DNA of 64,000 nt, taken from contig NZ_JHYD01000040.1 in assembly GCF_000621505.1 (NCBI RefSeq), positions 1 to 64,000 of the forward strand. The letters are read 5' to 3'. Numbering within the stretch: the first letter of the stretch is position 1; each line of letters opens with the position of its first letter. Source of the DNA: Ruminiclostridium cellobioparum DSM 1351 = ATCC 15832 (lineage in GTDB: Bacteria > Bacillota > Clostridia > Acetivibrionales > DSM-1351). Positions 53,833 through 62,019 of this stretch are shown one piece after another. The notes under the pieces were generated by a model. It was not told the origin of the DNA. It was given only the letters and a program-made list of their open reading frames with translations, and searched no databases. The translations under genes were made by a program, and so were the position numbers.

Positions 53833-54288
53833 ATGATAAAACAGGAGCTGACAGAAATAAACCATTTAAAAAAAGAGATAAATTTATTAAGGCAAAAACT
53901 GCAGGAATTAAGCTATGGTGACAATGAATCCATTGTTACGGATAAAGTAAAGGGAAGTATGGCACAATTTCCGTTTCTGCCCCGGACATTTACCATCATA
54001 GGCCGTGAAGAAATGTCGGAGGAATGCCTGGAACAACGAAATCAGATGGCACAGAAAATAAGGGCGAAGACACAGAATCTTATGGAAAAGGTAAACAGTG
54101 CGTTTAAGTACATTGAAGGCATACAGGACAGTAATGTGAGGCAGATCCTGACTTACAGGTATATAGACGGACTGACCTGGGAACAGACCGGCGAGTGTAT
54201 GAGTTATTCATGGGAAACAGTCAGAAAGAAACATGATAAGTTTATAAAAAGTATACCAGACAATACCAGCATATATGATGTAAGATAG
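53833..54288 (+). CDS. DUF1492 sigma-70 region 4-like phage activator
   Basis: 151 residues from the ATG at 53833, six bases after AAGGAG. The frame is open upstream to a TTG at 53701 (195 residues), but no ribosome binding site supports that. N-terminal coiled coil (IKQELTEINHLKKEINLLRQ), then C-terminal region-4-like helix-turn-helix RYIDGLTWEQTGECMSYSWE. Such proteins usually turn on late (tail) genes in phages and phage-tail-like clusters. It has its own terminator, so it is transcribed apart from the tail genes that it may activate. Confidence 0.8.
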   Translation: MIKQELTEINHLKKEINLLRQKLQELSYGDNESIVTDKVKGSMAQFPFLPRTFTIIGREEMSEECLEQRNQMAQKIRAKTQNLMEKVNSAFKYIEGIQDSNVRQILTYRYIDGLTWEQTGECMSYSWETVRKKHDKFIKSIPDNTSIYDVR

Positions 54289-54435
54289 TATCGTAAAAGA
54301 TTATGTTATTTTATACGGATTAATATTTAAGATTTGAGCGGAAATTATTTCTGTTCAAATTTTTTATTATTCTCAAAAGTATACCAAACAATACCAGTCC
54401 ATATGATGTAAGATTGTACCGTAAAGAATTATGTC
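54247..54435 (+). repeat. Imperfect ~60-bp direct repeat spanning the regulator's 3' end and the tail-operon upstream region
   Basis: Units at 54247-54308 and 54375-54435 share AAAGTATACCA, ACAATACCAG, ATATGATGTAAGAT and CCGTAAA/TCGTAAA with about 85 percent identity by eye. The first unit includes the last codons and stop of the DUF1492 gene; the second is non-coding and lies just before the tail operon. A local duplication seems likely; the second unit may now carry the operon promoter. Confidence 0.65.
54332..54366 (+). terminator. Intrinsic terminator after the DUF1492 gene
   Basis: ATTTGA..GGAAAT pairs with ATTTCT..TCAAAT and is followed by TTTTT. It sits between the two direct-repeat units. 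Confidence 0.7.
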
Positions 54436-54474
54436 CGGTATAAAAACTTGCGGGCTGTTAAGGAGGTGAGTTCA

Positions 54475-54519
54475 TTGAGGTATTCGGAAAGGGGGAAGAA
54501 AAGGCAGAAAGTTATTTAG
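54475..54519 (+). CDS. Possible 14-residue leader peptide
   Basis: A TTG nine bases after a strong AAGGAGG starts MRYSERGKKRQKVI, very basic, ending 18 bases before the tail-terminator start. The consensus ribosome binding site is the only support; it could be a leader peptide or remnant. Confidence 0.3.
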   Translation: MRYSERGKKRQKVI

Positions 54520-54536
54520 CAGTGGGAGGTTTATTT

Positions 54537-54965
54537 ATGGTCAATTCAATAATTGATGCAATTGCATCAAAGCTCGGTGAAGAACTGGGTGAAGGTTTCA
54601 CTATCTACAAGGAAGTGCAGGAGCAAGGATTGGATATTCCTTGTTTTTTTATTTTTCTGCGTACCTCCAATCAAAAAAAGATGATTGGAAGAAGATGCTT
54701 CAGAGAACAGCAATTTACTGTTGAATATCATCCCGGAACAGACAGAAGGAAAGCTGAAATAAATGACATGATAGACAGACTGAATGAAATTCTGGAGTAT
54801 GTGACGGCAGACGGTGACCTATACAGGGGAACTAAAATGAACTGTGAGGCGGCAGACGGGATTCTGCGCTTTTATGTTAATTACAATTATTACGTCTACA
54901 GGCAGGATGAAGCTGCAGATACTATGGGAAGTGCCGAAATCAGCAGCGGAATTAAGAATGAATAA
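54537..54965 (+). CDS. Phage tail terminator-like protein (DUF6838 family)
   Basis: 142 residues beginning MVNSIIDAIASKLGEELGEG, with IPCFFIFLRTSNQKKMIGRR and a central beta region FTVEYHPGTD. It matches the small protein that precedes the sheath gene in PBSX-type and diffocin-type clusters and is thought to cap the tail tube end. The ATG at 54537 is seven bases after GGGAGG; the frame from 54522 precedes it. First structural gene of the tail operon. Confidence 0.75.
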   Translation: MVNSIIDAIASKLGEELGEGFTIYKEVQEQGLDIPCFFIFLRTSNQKKMIGRRCFREQQFTVEYHPGTDRRKAEINDMIDRLNEILEYVTADGDLYRGTKMNCEAADGILRFYVNYNYYVYRQDEAADTMGSAEISSGIKNE

Positions 54966-54986
54966 AAGGGGCACATGGAGGTTAAG

Positions 54987-55181
54987 ATGACTTTTAGCAT
55001 AGGTAACAAGAAAACCGAAACGGTTAAAACAACAACCTTTTCGAAGGAGCAGCTTGTTTCAAGCAAAAAATACCGGCACCAGAGGGATTTGGTCAAGGTA
55101 CTGCTTGCTGATGACAGGCTGTACAGCTTTGAAGAGGTTGACATTTTAATAAATAAATTTATGAAAGGAAAGGTGAAATAA
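54987..55181 (+). CDS. Small conserved tail-cluster protein
   Basis: 64 residues from the ATG at 54987 (GGAGG five bases upstream; an ATG at 54975 overlaps it). Lys-rich, with SKKYRHQRDLVKVLLADDRL and a C-terminal helix. A short gene at this place, between tail terminator and sheath, is usual in PBSX-like clusters; function unknown. Confidence 0.65.
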   Translation: MTFSIGNKKTETVKTTTFSKEQLVSSKKYRHQRDLVKVLLADDRLYSFEEVDILINKFMKGKVK

Positions 55182-55182
55182 T

Positions 55183-56487
55183 ATGGCACTTGGAGGAGGA
55201 ACATTTTTAACGCAGAACAAGGTTCTGCCGGGAAGCTACATTAATTTTGTAAGTGCTGCCAAAGCCACGGCAGCATTGAGTGAGAGAGGATACGCAGCCA
55301 TGCCGCTGATTCTTGACTGGGGCGTTGAGGGCAGCGTATTCAAGGTTGAAGCCGCAGATTTTCAAAAGGAATCACTTAAGATCTTTGGCTACAGCTACAC
55401 ACATGAAAAATTAAAGGGTCTGAGAGATTTGTTCAAAAATATCAGAACGGGATATTTCTACAGACTGAATAACGGAGTTAAGGCTGCTTGTACATATGCC
55501 ACAGCTAAATATTCAGGTATAAGAGGAAATGACATCAAAATAGTTATTGCCAAAAATGTGGATAATGACAGTATGTACGATGTTCAGACCCTGGTGGGAG
55601 CAACAAAAGTGGATTCCCAGACTGTTTCGGCTATGACGGAATTAAAGTCCAATGACTTTGTAGATTTTATTTCTGAAGCTGACATTTCATTGACCAGCGG
55701 TACACCTTTAACAGGCGGCACCAACGGAGAAGCTGTTACAGGAGCTGAATACCAGACCTTCCTGGACAAAATCGAAGCCTATTCCTTTAATACTCTTGGC
55801 TGCCTGTCAACCTCAGCCGAAATAACCGGTTTGTTTGTCCAGTTTACAAAGAGGATGAGAAATGATGTGGGAGTGAAGTTCCAGACTGTTCTATACAGGA
55901 CGGCGGGAGATTTCGAAGGTGTCATCAACCTGCATAATGACGTGGAGGAGGATGCAAATCCTGCTTCGCTGGTTTACTGGGTAACCGGAGTTACAGCAGG
56001 GTGTACGGTGAACAGAAGCAATACCAACAAGGTATATGACGGAGAGTTCAAAGTAAATGTGGATTTCAAGCAAAGTGAGCTTGAGGCTGCTATTAATGGG
56101 GGTAAATTCATACTTCACAGGGTTGGTGACAATGTACGTGTCCTGACCGATATTAACAGTTATACGTCGTTTACCGAAGAAAAAAATAGTGACTTCAGCC
56201 GCAATCAGACCGTCAGAGTTCTGGATCAGATTGCAAACGATATCGCTGTCCTTTTCAATACGAAATACTGCGGAAATGTGCCTAATGATGCGGCCGGAAG
56301 AATATCCCTGTGGAATGATATCGTCAGGCATCATCAGGAGCTTGAGAAGATCAGGGCCATAGAAAGCTTTAAGCCCGAGGATGTTGTGATCTCCCAGGGA
56401 GACGATAAAAAGGCGGTAGTGATCCAGGATGCCGTAACAGTAACAAATGCGATGGAACAGCTCTATATGACTACTATTGTACAATAA
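55183..56487 (+). CDS. Contractile tail sheath protein (XkdK-like)
   Basis: 434 residues, start MALGGGTFLTQNKVLPGSYI, the N-terminal stretch typical of sheath proteins whose ends link neighbouring subunits; C-terminal SFKPEDVVISQGDDKKAVVI followed by NAMEQLYMTTIVQ. Presence of a sheath shows that the particle is a contractile (myovirus-type) tail. It starts one base after the previous stop. Confidence 0.9.
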   Translation: MALGGGTFLTQNKVLPGSYINFVSAAKATAALSERGYAAMPLILDWGVEGSVFKVEAADFQKESLKIFGYSYTHEKLKGLRDLFKNIRTGYFYRLNNGVKAACTYATAKYSGIRGNDIKIVIAKNVDNDSMYDVQTLVGATKVDSQTVSAMTELKSNDFVDFISEADISLTSGTPLTGGTNGEAVTGAEYQTFLDKIEAYSFNTLGCLSTSAEITGLFVQFTKRMRNDVGVKFQTVLYRTAGDFEGVINLHNDVEEDANPASLVYWVTGVTAGCTVNRSNTNKVYDGEFKVNVDFKQSELEAAINGGKFILHRVGDNVRVLTDINSYTSFTEEKNSDFSRNQTVRVLDQIANDIAVLFNTKYCGNVPNDAAGRISLWNDIVRHHQELEKIRAIESFKPEDVVISQGDDKKAVVIQDAVTVTNAMEQLYMTTIVQ

Positions 56488-56509
56488 TTTTTAAAGGAGG
56501 ATTAAAATT

Positions 56510-56980
56510 ATGCAGACCATGAATGCAAAAGACGCCATAAGCGCGTCGCTGGCAGAATGCTTTATATCTATCGGTGATGAAAGATACAATTTTATGCAGG
56601 CAATAAATCTTGAGGCAAGTATTGAAAAAACCAAGAGTGAAGTGCCTATTCTCGGAAGAACGGGAAAGGGCAACAAGGCAACAGGCTGGAAAGGAACCGG
56701 CTCGGCCACCTTCCACTACAATACTTCTATTTTCAGAGAGTTGTTGGCCAACTACAAAAAAACCGGACAGGATGTATATTTTGATATCCAGGTAACCAAT
56801 GAAGATCCCGGTTCAGGTGCGGGAAGACAGACGGTCATATTGAAAGACTGCAATATGGATGGAGGAATTCTCACTAAATTTGATGCAGACGCAGAGTATT
56901 TGGATGAGGATATGGATTTTACCTTTGAAGATTTTGAAATAAAGGAATCCTTTGATGTGCTTCCGGGAATGAAAAGATAA
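56510..56980 (+). CDS. Tail tube protein (XkdM-like)
   Basis: 156 residues with DAISASLAECFISIGDERYN and LGRTGKGNKATGWKGTGSAT, the XkdM-type core, forming the inner tube driven through the target membrane when the sheath contracts. AAAGGAGG precedes the ATG. It directly follows the sheath gene, as in all contractile tail clusters. Confidence 0.88.
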   Translation: MQTMNAKDAISASLAECFISIGDERYNFMQAINLEASIEKTKSEVPILGRTGKGNKATGWKGTGSATFHYNTSIFRELLANYKKTGQDVYFDIQVTNEDPGSGAGRQTVILKDCNMDGGILTKFDADAEYLDEDMDFTFEDFEIKESFDVLPGMKR

Positions 56981-56999
56981 TGCTTAAGGAGAGTAAACA

Positions 57000-57428
57000 A
57001 TGAACAATCTCAGTGCTTTTTTAAAACAGAATGCTTTGGAAAATGAAAATGTTAAATTTGTTGCGTCAAAAAGATTTGTCGATGAGTCGGGAAAACCTGT
57101 TGAGTGGGAAATCTGCGGCATTACCTCCGAAGAGGATGAGGATATAAGAAAGGCATGCACACGAAAGGTGCAGGTCCCGGGAAAAAAAGGTCAGTTTACG
57201 CCTGAAACCGATTATAACGCATATCTCGGCAAGCTTGCCGCCAGGTGTACAGTTTATCCAAATTTAAATAATGCCGAGCTTCAGAACAGCTACGGCTGCA
57301 TGGGAGCCGATTCCCTGCTTAAAACCATGCTCAAACCCGGCGAATATGCCGAGTATCTTGCCAAGATCCAGGAAGTGAACGGTTTTGACGTTACAATGGA
57401 AGAACTGGTGGACGAAGCAAAAAACTGA
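57000..57428 (+). CDS. Tail assembly chaperone (XkdN-like), short form
   Basis: 142 residues in the zero frame: MNNLSAFLKQNALENENVKF, a C-terminal acidic helix, ending EELVDEAKN. AAGGAG lies before the ATG. It corresponds to lambda gpG: a chaperone that coats the tape measure. A slippery A-AAA-AAC at 57419-57425 immediately before the stop allows a -1 frameshift into the following frame, giving a longer protein (annotated next). Confidence 0.85.
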   Translation: MNNLSAFLKQNALENENVKFVASKRFVDESGKPVEWEICGITSEEDEDIRKACTRKVQVPGKKGQFTPETDYNAYLGKLAARCTVYPNLNNAELQNSYGCMGADSLLKTMLKPGEYAEYLAKIQEVNGFDVTMEELVDEAKN

Positions 57429-57607
57429 TAAATGAAGGCGATAGCGACTCCAATATTGCATACTATTGTCTTCATAAATTTCATATGATGCCCGGTCAGT
57501 TTCTGAGCCTTCCAAGAGAAGAGAGGGCTTTTATTATTGCAGCCATACAGATCAAGCTGGAGAAGGACAGGAAGGAAATGAGCAGAAACAAGGCAAAACG
57601 GAAATGA
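57425..57607 (+). CDS. Frameshift extension of the tail assembly chaperone (-1 frame)
   Basis: The -1 frame after the slippery heptamer encodes 60 residues starting LINEGDSDSNIAYYCLHKFH and ending in a basic KLEKDRKEMSRNKAKRK-type tail. It has no start codon or ribosome binding site at the correct place, so expression by frameshifting is the only obvious way, giving a fusion of about 202 residues like lambda gpGT. Its place between chaperone and tape measure is where this extension occurs in other tails. Confidence 0.75.
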   Translation: MINEGDSDSNIAYYCLHKFHMMPGQFLSLPREERAFIIAAIQIKLEKDRKEMSRNKAKRK

Positions 57608-57618
57608 TAAACTTTTAC

Positions 57619-57644
57619 AGGAGGCACTCGAAGGGGTGCCTCCT
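57619..57644 (+). promoter_or_regulatory. Perfect 9-bp hairpin before the tape measure gene
   Basis: AGGAGGCAC (57619-57627) pairs with GTGCCTCCT (57636-57644) around an eight-base loop; no T-run follows. The left arm contains an AGGAGG. It could mask translation signals or adjust transcript ratio in the operon. Confidence 0.55.
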
Positions 57645-57672
57645 TAATGTATAAAGGCTGGTGAGAAAAGAT

Positions 57673-59685
57673 ATGGCAACAATTGCAAATGCCCTAAGTT
57701 TAACAAATGGATCTGCAAATGTGCTTAATTCAATAAATAAAACAATAAACAATACATTAAGTAAAACCATTAATAATACCATTAACAGTACTGTAAACAA
57801 AACGATAAATAGTGTGTCACAGCGTACCAAAAATCTGCACTTTGAGCTAAACCTGGGTATGAAACCTGATGGTGTAAAAGAGTTAACAAAAGAACTTTCA
57901 GGTGTTATTGAATCAATAAATACCGTTGTCGACGGCTTTAAAAAAATGCAGTCAGCCTCCGAAACAGCCATCAAAACTGCCGACAAAACCACGTCAGCCG
58001 CTGAGGTGAAAAACAAGCCGCAAGGTTTTTCAGAAAAGTTCAGTGGTTTTATGGAGAAGGCGAGAGGCGCGGTGTCGGACCTCTGGCCCTCAGTCCAGGC
58101 CGGTATGGAGAAGACGGATAAATATGCCCGTCAGAATTATCAATTGGAATCAATTGCACAAAACGGTGAGACATCCGATCAGCTTCGCCAAAGAGTATAT
58201 TCGGCAGCCCAAGGCTCACGGAGCGGATTTGATGAGACACTTTCCACCGTTGCCAAACTGGCAAAAACCTCAAAGGATGATTTCAAAACCAATGACGAGG
58301 TTATTTATTTTACAGAACTTGTGAATAAGGCATTCAGTAGGTTGGGGGCCGAAGAGGCGGCCCAGAGTATAAATAAGGTTAGTGAAGCTATGGCAAAAGG
58401 TAAATTACAGGGAGATGATCTTAATGCATTAATGGAACAGTCTCCAATGCTTGCACAGGCTTTGACCAGATATACGGGTCAGTCCCAGGAACAGCTGGCA
58501 GCCGGTCCCGGAATATCTGACGATGTTCTGAAAAACGCCATGTATAATTCGGCTGATGACATAAATAATAAGTTTCAGCAAATACCGGCAACGTTTGCCC
58601 AGATTGGAACTTTAATAAATGATACACTGACCAAAGCATTCGGGCCTTTACTTGAGGCAGTGGCCAATGCCGCAACATGGATATATGATAACTGGTCGGT
58701 TATTGAACCGATTTTCTGGGGGATAGCTGGTGCCGTAGCCGCCGTGACAATTGCCCAGCTGGCAATGAACCTGGCTTTTTTGGCCTGCCCGCTGACCTGG
58801 ATTATTTTGGCTATTGGAGCTGTTATTGCGCTGATTGCTTACTGGATTCAGTCTGTGGGAGGCATAAAGGTCGCCTGGCTGATGGTTGTCAATGCCCTTA
58901 TAACAGCGTGGGACATTGTAAAGATAGCATTTTTCGCGGGAGTATACTGGGTAATAGATCTATGGAATAATATGATGCTGGGGATAAAATCGGCAAGTGT
59001 GGGTATACAGAACTTTTTCGGTGATATGAAGGTCGGGGTGCTTACAATACTTCAGGATATGGTAAACGGGAGTATTGATTTAATAAATATATTAATAGGT
59101 GCACTTAATCATCTCCCAAAAGTGCATATTGATCCTCTGGAGAAAGTAACTTTCGGACAGGATGCCAGAGAAAAAAATGATGCTGAAAAAATGGCAAGAG
59201 AAGCAGAACTGGTCGATCAGAGAAGGAAGGTGGCTGAAACTGAGCGACAGCACCAAAAAGATATATTTGATAGAACCTTAAAAGCTGCTTCCGATAAACT
59301 TGAAAGAGAAAAGGAAATCGCAAGTCTCAGGGATGAAGCTGCAAAAAATGCAAAGGATAAAGATCCTGGTAAGAAATATACCGCAGCTGCATTCAGTGAC
59401 AGCGGAACCACCAATGAAGCAAACGCTGCAAATCTGGCTGCTACCGCGGCAAATACCGGCTCAATGAAAAACTCCATGGATATAGCCGAAGAAAACCTGG
59501 TTTATATGAGAGACATTGCCGAACGGGAAGCAATAAACAAATTTACAACCTCTGAAATCAGCGTGAGTATGGGTGGAATAACCAATAACGTCAACTCCGA
59601 TCTGGATTTGGATGGTGTGGTTTCCTATATGGAACAAAAAATCTATGAGACAATGACAGTAGCTGCAGAGGGGGTGCATTATTAA
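57673..59685 (+). CDS. Tail tape measure protein
   Basis: 670 residues from the ATG at 57673 (a GTG at 57661 adds four). The N-terminus is an unusual Asn/Thr/Ile-rich repeat (NKTINN, SKTINN, NKTINS). Residues about 165-290 form the tape-measure N-terminal domain (QLRQRVYSAAQGSRSGFDET; KGKLQGDDLNALMEQSPMLA). Two or more hydrophobic segments (about 350-400 and 405-440) may insert into the target membrane. The C-terminal third is coiled coil. Its length sets tail length: at about 1.5 angstroms per residue, near 100 nm. Confidence 0.88.
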   Translation: MATIANALSLTNGSANVLNSINKTINNTLSKTINNTINSTVNKTINSVSQRTKNLHFELNLGMKPDGVKELTKELSGVIESINTVVDGFKKMQSASETAIKTADKTTSAAEVKNKPQGFSEKFSGFMEKARGAVSDLWPSVQAGMEKTDKYARQNYQLESIAQNGETSDQLRQRVYSAAQGSRSGFDETLSTVAKLAKTSKDDFKTNDEVIYFTELVNKAFSRLGAEEAAQSINKVSEAMAKGKLQGDDLNALMEQSPMLAQALTRYTGQSQEQLAAGPGISDDVLKNAMYNSADDINNKFQQIPATFAQIGTLINDTLTKAFGPLLEAVANAATWIYDNWSVIEPIFWGIAGAVAAVTIAQLAMNLAFLACPLTWIILAIGAVIALIAYWIQSVGGIKVAWLMVVNALITAWDIVKIAFFAGVYWVIDLWNNMMLGIKSASVGIQNFFGDMKVGVLTILQDMVNGSIDLINILIGALNHLPKVHIDPLEKVTFGQDAREKNDAEKMAREAELVDQRRKVAETERQHQKDIFDRTLKAASDKLEREKEIASLRDEAAKNAKDKDPGKKYTAAAFSDSGTTNEANAANLAATAANTGSMKNSMDIAEENLVYMRDIAEREAINKFTTSEISVSMGGITNNVNSDLDLDGVVSYMEQKIYETMTVAAEGVHY

Positions 59686-60326
59686 TGGCGTACTCGATTT
59701 ATATGGATGACATTTTGATGCCGGTTGCCCCGTCAAAGATTGAAATGAAGGTAAAAAATCAAAACAGCACGCTGAACCTCATTGACGGGAATGAGATTAA
59801 TATTATAAAGCCTCCCGGACTCACTGAATTCAGCTTTGAATTATTAATACCGCAGGTAAAGTATCCTTTTGCCGTTTATGATAATAAAAAGGCCCCGTTT
59901 ATTCTCAACTACAATGAGGATAATCCGGAAAAAATTATTAAGGCAAGTGTATATCTGGATTTGTTTGAAAACTTAAAAAAGAGGTCGGCCCCTTTCCATT
60001 TCAGGATTGACCGGTATACTCCCGACAATATTCAGCTATTTGAAACGAAGGTTGATATGGATGTAACTCTGGAAGAATACAGCATAATTGAAGATGCGGC
60101 AAACGGTTTCGATTTGACAATACCTGTGCGGCTTAAGCAGTATAGACCGTATTCTGCCCAAAAGAAGGATGCGGTAACAGCATATACAGTTAAACAAGGG
60201 GACACCCTGTGGGCAATATGCAAAAGGTTCCTGGGTGACGGCTCAAAATATCCTCAAATAGCCAAGTTAAATGATATTGAAAATGCAAATATGATCAAAG
60301 TAGGGCAGGTGATAAAGCTTGCCTAA
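59685..60326 (+). CDS. LysM-containing baseplate hub/tail protein (XkdP-like)
   Basis: 213 residues: an N-terminal tail-protein domain (about 1-155) and a C-terminal LysM peptidoglycan-binding module (about 163-212; YTVKQGDTLWAICKRFLGDG). Start and previous stop overlap as TAATG. It links the tube end to the baseplate; LysM may touch the cell wall during assembly or attack. Confidence 0.88.
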   Translation: MAYSIYMDDILMPVAPSKIEMKVKNQNSTLNLIDGNEINIIKPPGLTEFSFELLIPQVKYPFAVYDNKKAPFILNYNEDNPEKIIKASVYLDLFENLKKRSAPFHFRIDRYTPDNIQLFETKVDMDVTLEEYSIIEDAANGFDLTIPVRLKQYRPYSAQKKDAVTAYTVKQGDTLWAICKRFLGDGSKYPQIAKLNDIENANMIKVGQVIKLA

Positions 60327-61275
60327 ACTGATCATACAGAATGGAAAAACACTTTATGCCCCCCTTGTAGAGGAAGGAATCACCTGGGAGACAGCAAGGA
60401 AGGGTGTTCCCGGAAAGCTTGAGTTTTCTGTTGTAAAAGATAATGTCATCAGCTTTCAGGAGGGAAACCTTGTGCTCATGCAGGTGGACGACAAGGATGT
60501 TTTTTACGGTTATGTTTTTACAAAAAGGAGAAACAAGGACGGAACCATCAAGGTCACAGCCTACGACCAGCTAAGGTATCTGAAAAACAAGGATACCTAT
60601 AATTATGAAAATCTGACCGCAGGCGGACTTGTGAAAAAAATTGCAGAGGATTTCCGGCTGAAAACAGGTGTAATCGAAAATACTGCCTATGTAATAAAAA
60701 GCCGCCTTGAGGATAACAAGACCCTGTTTGATATGATTCAAACGGCTCTGGATCTGACACTTCAGAACACTAAAAAAATGTATGTCCTCTATGACGATTT
60801 TGGCAAATTGACACTGAGGAATATAGAAGCATTGAAGCTTCCGCTGCTCATTAATAAAAATACAGCAGAGGATTTCGATTACACATCTTCAATCGACGGT
60901 GAAACCTATAACAAAATTAAACTGTCCTATAACAATGAAAAAGCAAATACCCGTGACATATACCTGGTTGAGGACAGCAATAGGGTCGAGGCCTGGGGTG
61001 TACTGCAATATTATGAATCGATAGACGAAAAAACCAATGGTAAAGCCAAAGCGGAAGCATTGCTTTCCCTCTATAACCAGAAAACACGAAATCTTTCTGT
61101 TTCAGGGGCTTTTGGAGATATACGCGTCAGAGGGGGCAGTATTATTGCCGTTGATCTGGCACTTGGGGACATAAACCTGAAGAGTTATATGATGGTTGAA
61201 TCGGTGAAACATACTTTCAACGGCAATCAGCACACTATGGACTTAACCTTGAGGGGAGGGGAATTCATTGCCTAA
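60319..61275 (+). CDS. Baseplate hub protein (XkdQ-like)
   Basis: 318 residues from a TTG at 60319, eight bases after AGGTGA. Starts MPKLIIQNGKTLYAPLVEEG, with GVLQYYESIDEKTNGKAKAE and the end HTFNGNQHTMDLTLRGGEF, the pattern of XkdQ/YqbQ hub proteins at the tube tip, related to gp27/gpD. It overlaps its neighbours by eight bases on each side. Confidence 0.87.
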   Translation: MPKLIIQNGKTLYAPLVEEGITWETARKGVPGKLEFSVVKDNVISFQEGNLVLMQVDDKDVFYGYVFTKRRNKDGTIKVTAYDQLRYLKNKDTYNYENLTAGGLVKKIAEDFRLKTGVIENTAYVIKSRLEDNKTLFDMIQTALDLTLQNTKKMYVLYDDFGKLTLRNIEALKLPLLINKNTAEDFDYTSSIDGETYNKIKLSYNNEKANTRDIYLVEDSNRVEAWGVLQYYESIDEKTNGKAKAEALLSLYNQKTRNLSVSGAFGDIRVRGGSIIAVDLALGDINLKSYMMVESVKHTFNGNQHTMDLTLRGGEFIA

Positions 61276-61621
61276 TATGGTTGAACTTATTAAATCGGCC
61301 GCCATGGGAGCGGTAAATGATTCGAAGCCCATGTCCGTATTGTTCGGCAAGGTAGTGAGCACCGCACCTGTAAAAATATTTGTAGAGCAAAAGCTGACTT
61401 TAAATGAAGCACAGCTGATTTTTACCAATAATGTCAGGGACTATGATCTGGAGATGACTGTTGAGCACTTTACCGAGGAAAGCAACTCTCACGTTCACCC
61501 CTATAAGGGTAAAAAGAAATTCCGGGTTCACAATGGGCTGGTTGCCGGAGACGAAGTAATAATGCTCCAGATGCAGGGCGGTCAAAAATTTGTAGTATTG
61601 GATAAGGTGGTGAATACATGA
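61268..61621 (+). CDS. DUF2577 protein (XkdR-like)
   Basis: 117 residues from a TTG after GGAGGGG; MVELIKSAAMGAVNDSKPMS and RVHNGLVAGDEVIMLQMQGG are typical of DUF2577. An OB-like fold is expected, possibly forming the baseplate spike region. Overlaps both neighbours (ATGA to the next gene). Confidence 0.85.
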   Translation: MPNMVELIKSAAMGAVNDSKPMSVLFGKVVSTAPVKIFVEQKLTLNEAQLIFTNNVRDYDLEMTVEHFTEESNSHVHPYKGKKKFRVHNGLVAGDEVIMLQMQGGQKFVVLDKVVNT

Positions 61622-62019
61622 TTCCTTTTATTGATGAGGATTTGCAGCCTGATTTTGAATCGGTGCAGCAGCCTGTAAGAACCTACAGAATGCACCTGGA
61701 AGAAAAAAGGATATCGGGGCTGCTGGACGGCAGTGAGGCAATGAGACAGGCCATATATAAGATTCTTAATACCGAGAGGTACGATTACCTGATATACAGC
61801 TGGAACTACGGCTCGGAAATGGTGGAATTAATGGGCCAGCCCGTTCCGTATGTCTATTCGGATATTAAAAGAAAAATAACAGACGCCCTGCTCAGGGACG
61901 ACAGAATCACCGATGTAGGTGATTTTTCTTTTTCTCCGGGAAAAGGAAAGGTTTCAGTGAAATTTACTGTTGCAACAACCGAAGGTGATATTGAAATTGA
62001 GAAGGAGGTGAGAAACTGA
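61618..62019 (+). CDS. DUF2634 baseplate protein (XkdS-like, gp25-type)
   Basis: 133 residues: MIPFIDEDLQPDFESVQQPV start and LIYSWNYGSEMVELMGQPVP in the middle, typical of DUF2634/XkdS and related to the gp25-type wedge protein that attaches the sheath to the baseplate. Overlaps DUF2577 by four bases and baseplate J by one. Confidence 0.87.
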   Translation: MIPFIDEDLQPDFESVQQPVRTYRMHLEEKRISGLLDGSEAMRQAIYKILNTERYDYLIYSWNYGSEMVELMGQPVPYVYSDIKRKITDALLRDDRITDVGDFSFSPGKGKVSVKFTVATTEGDIEIEKEVRN

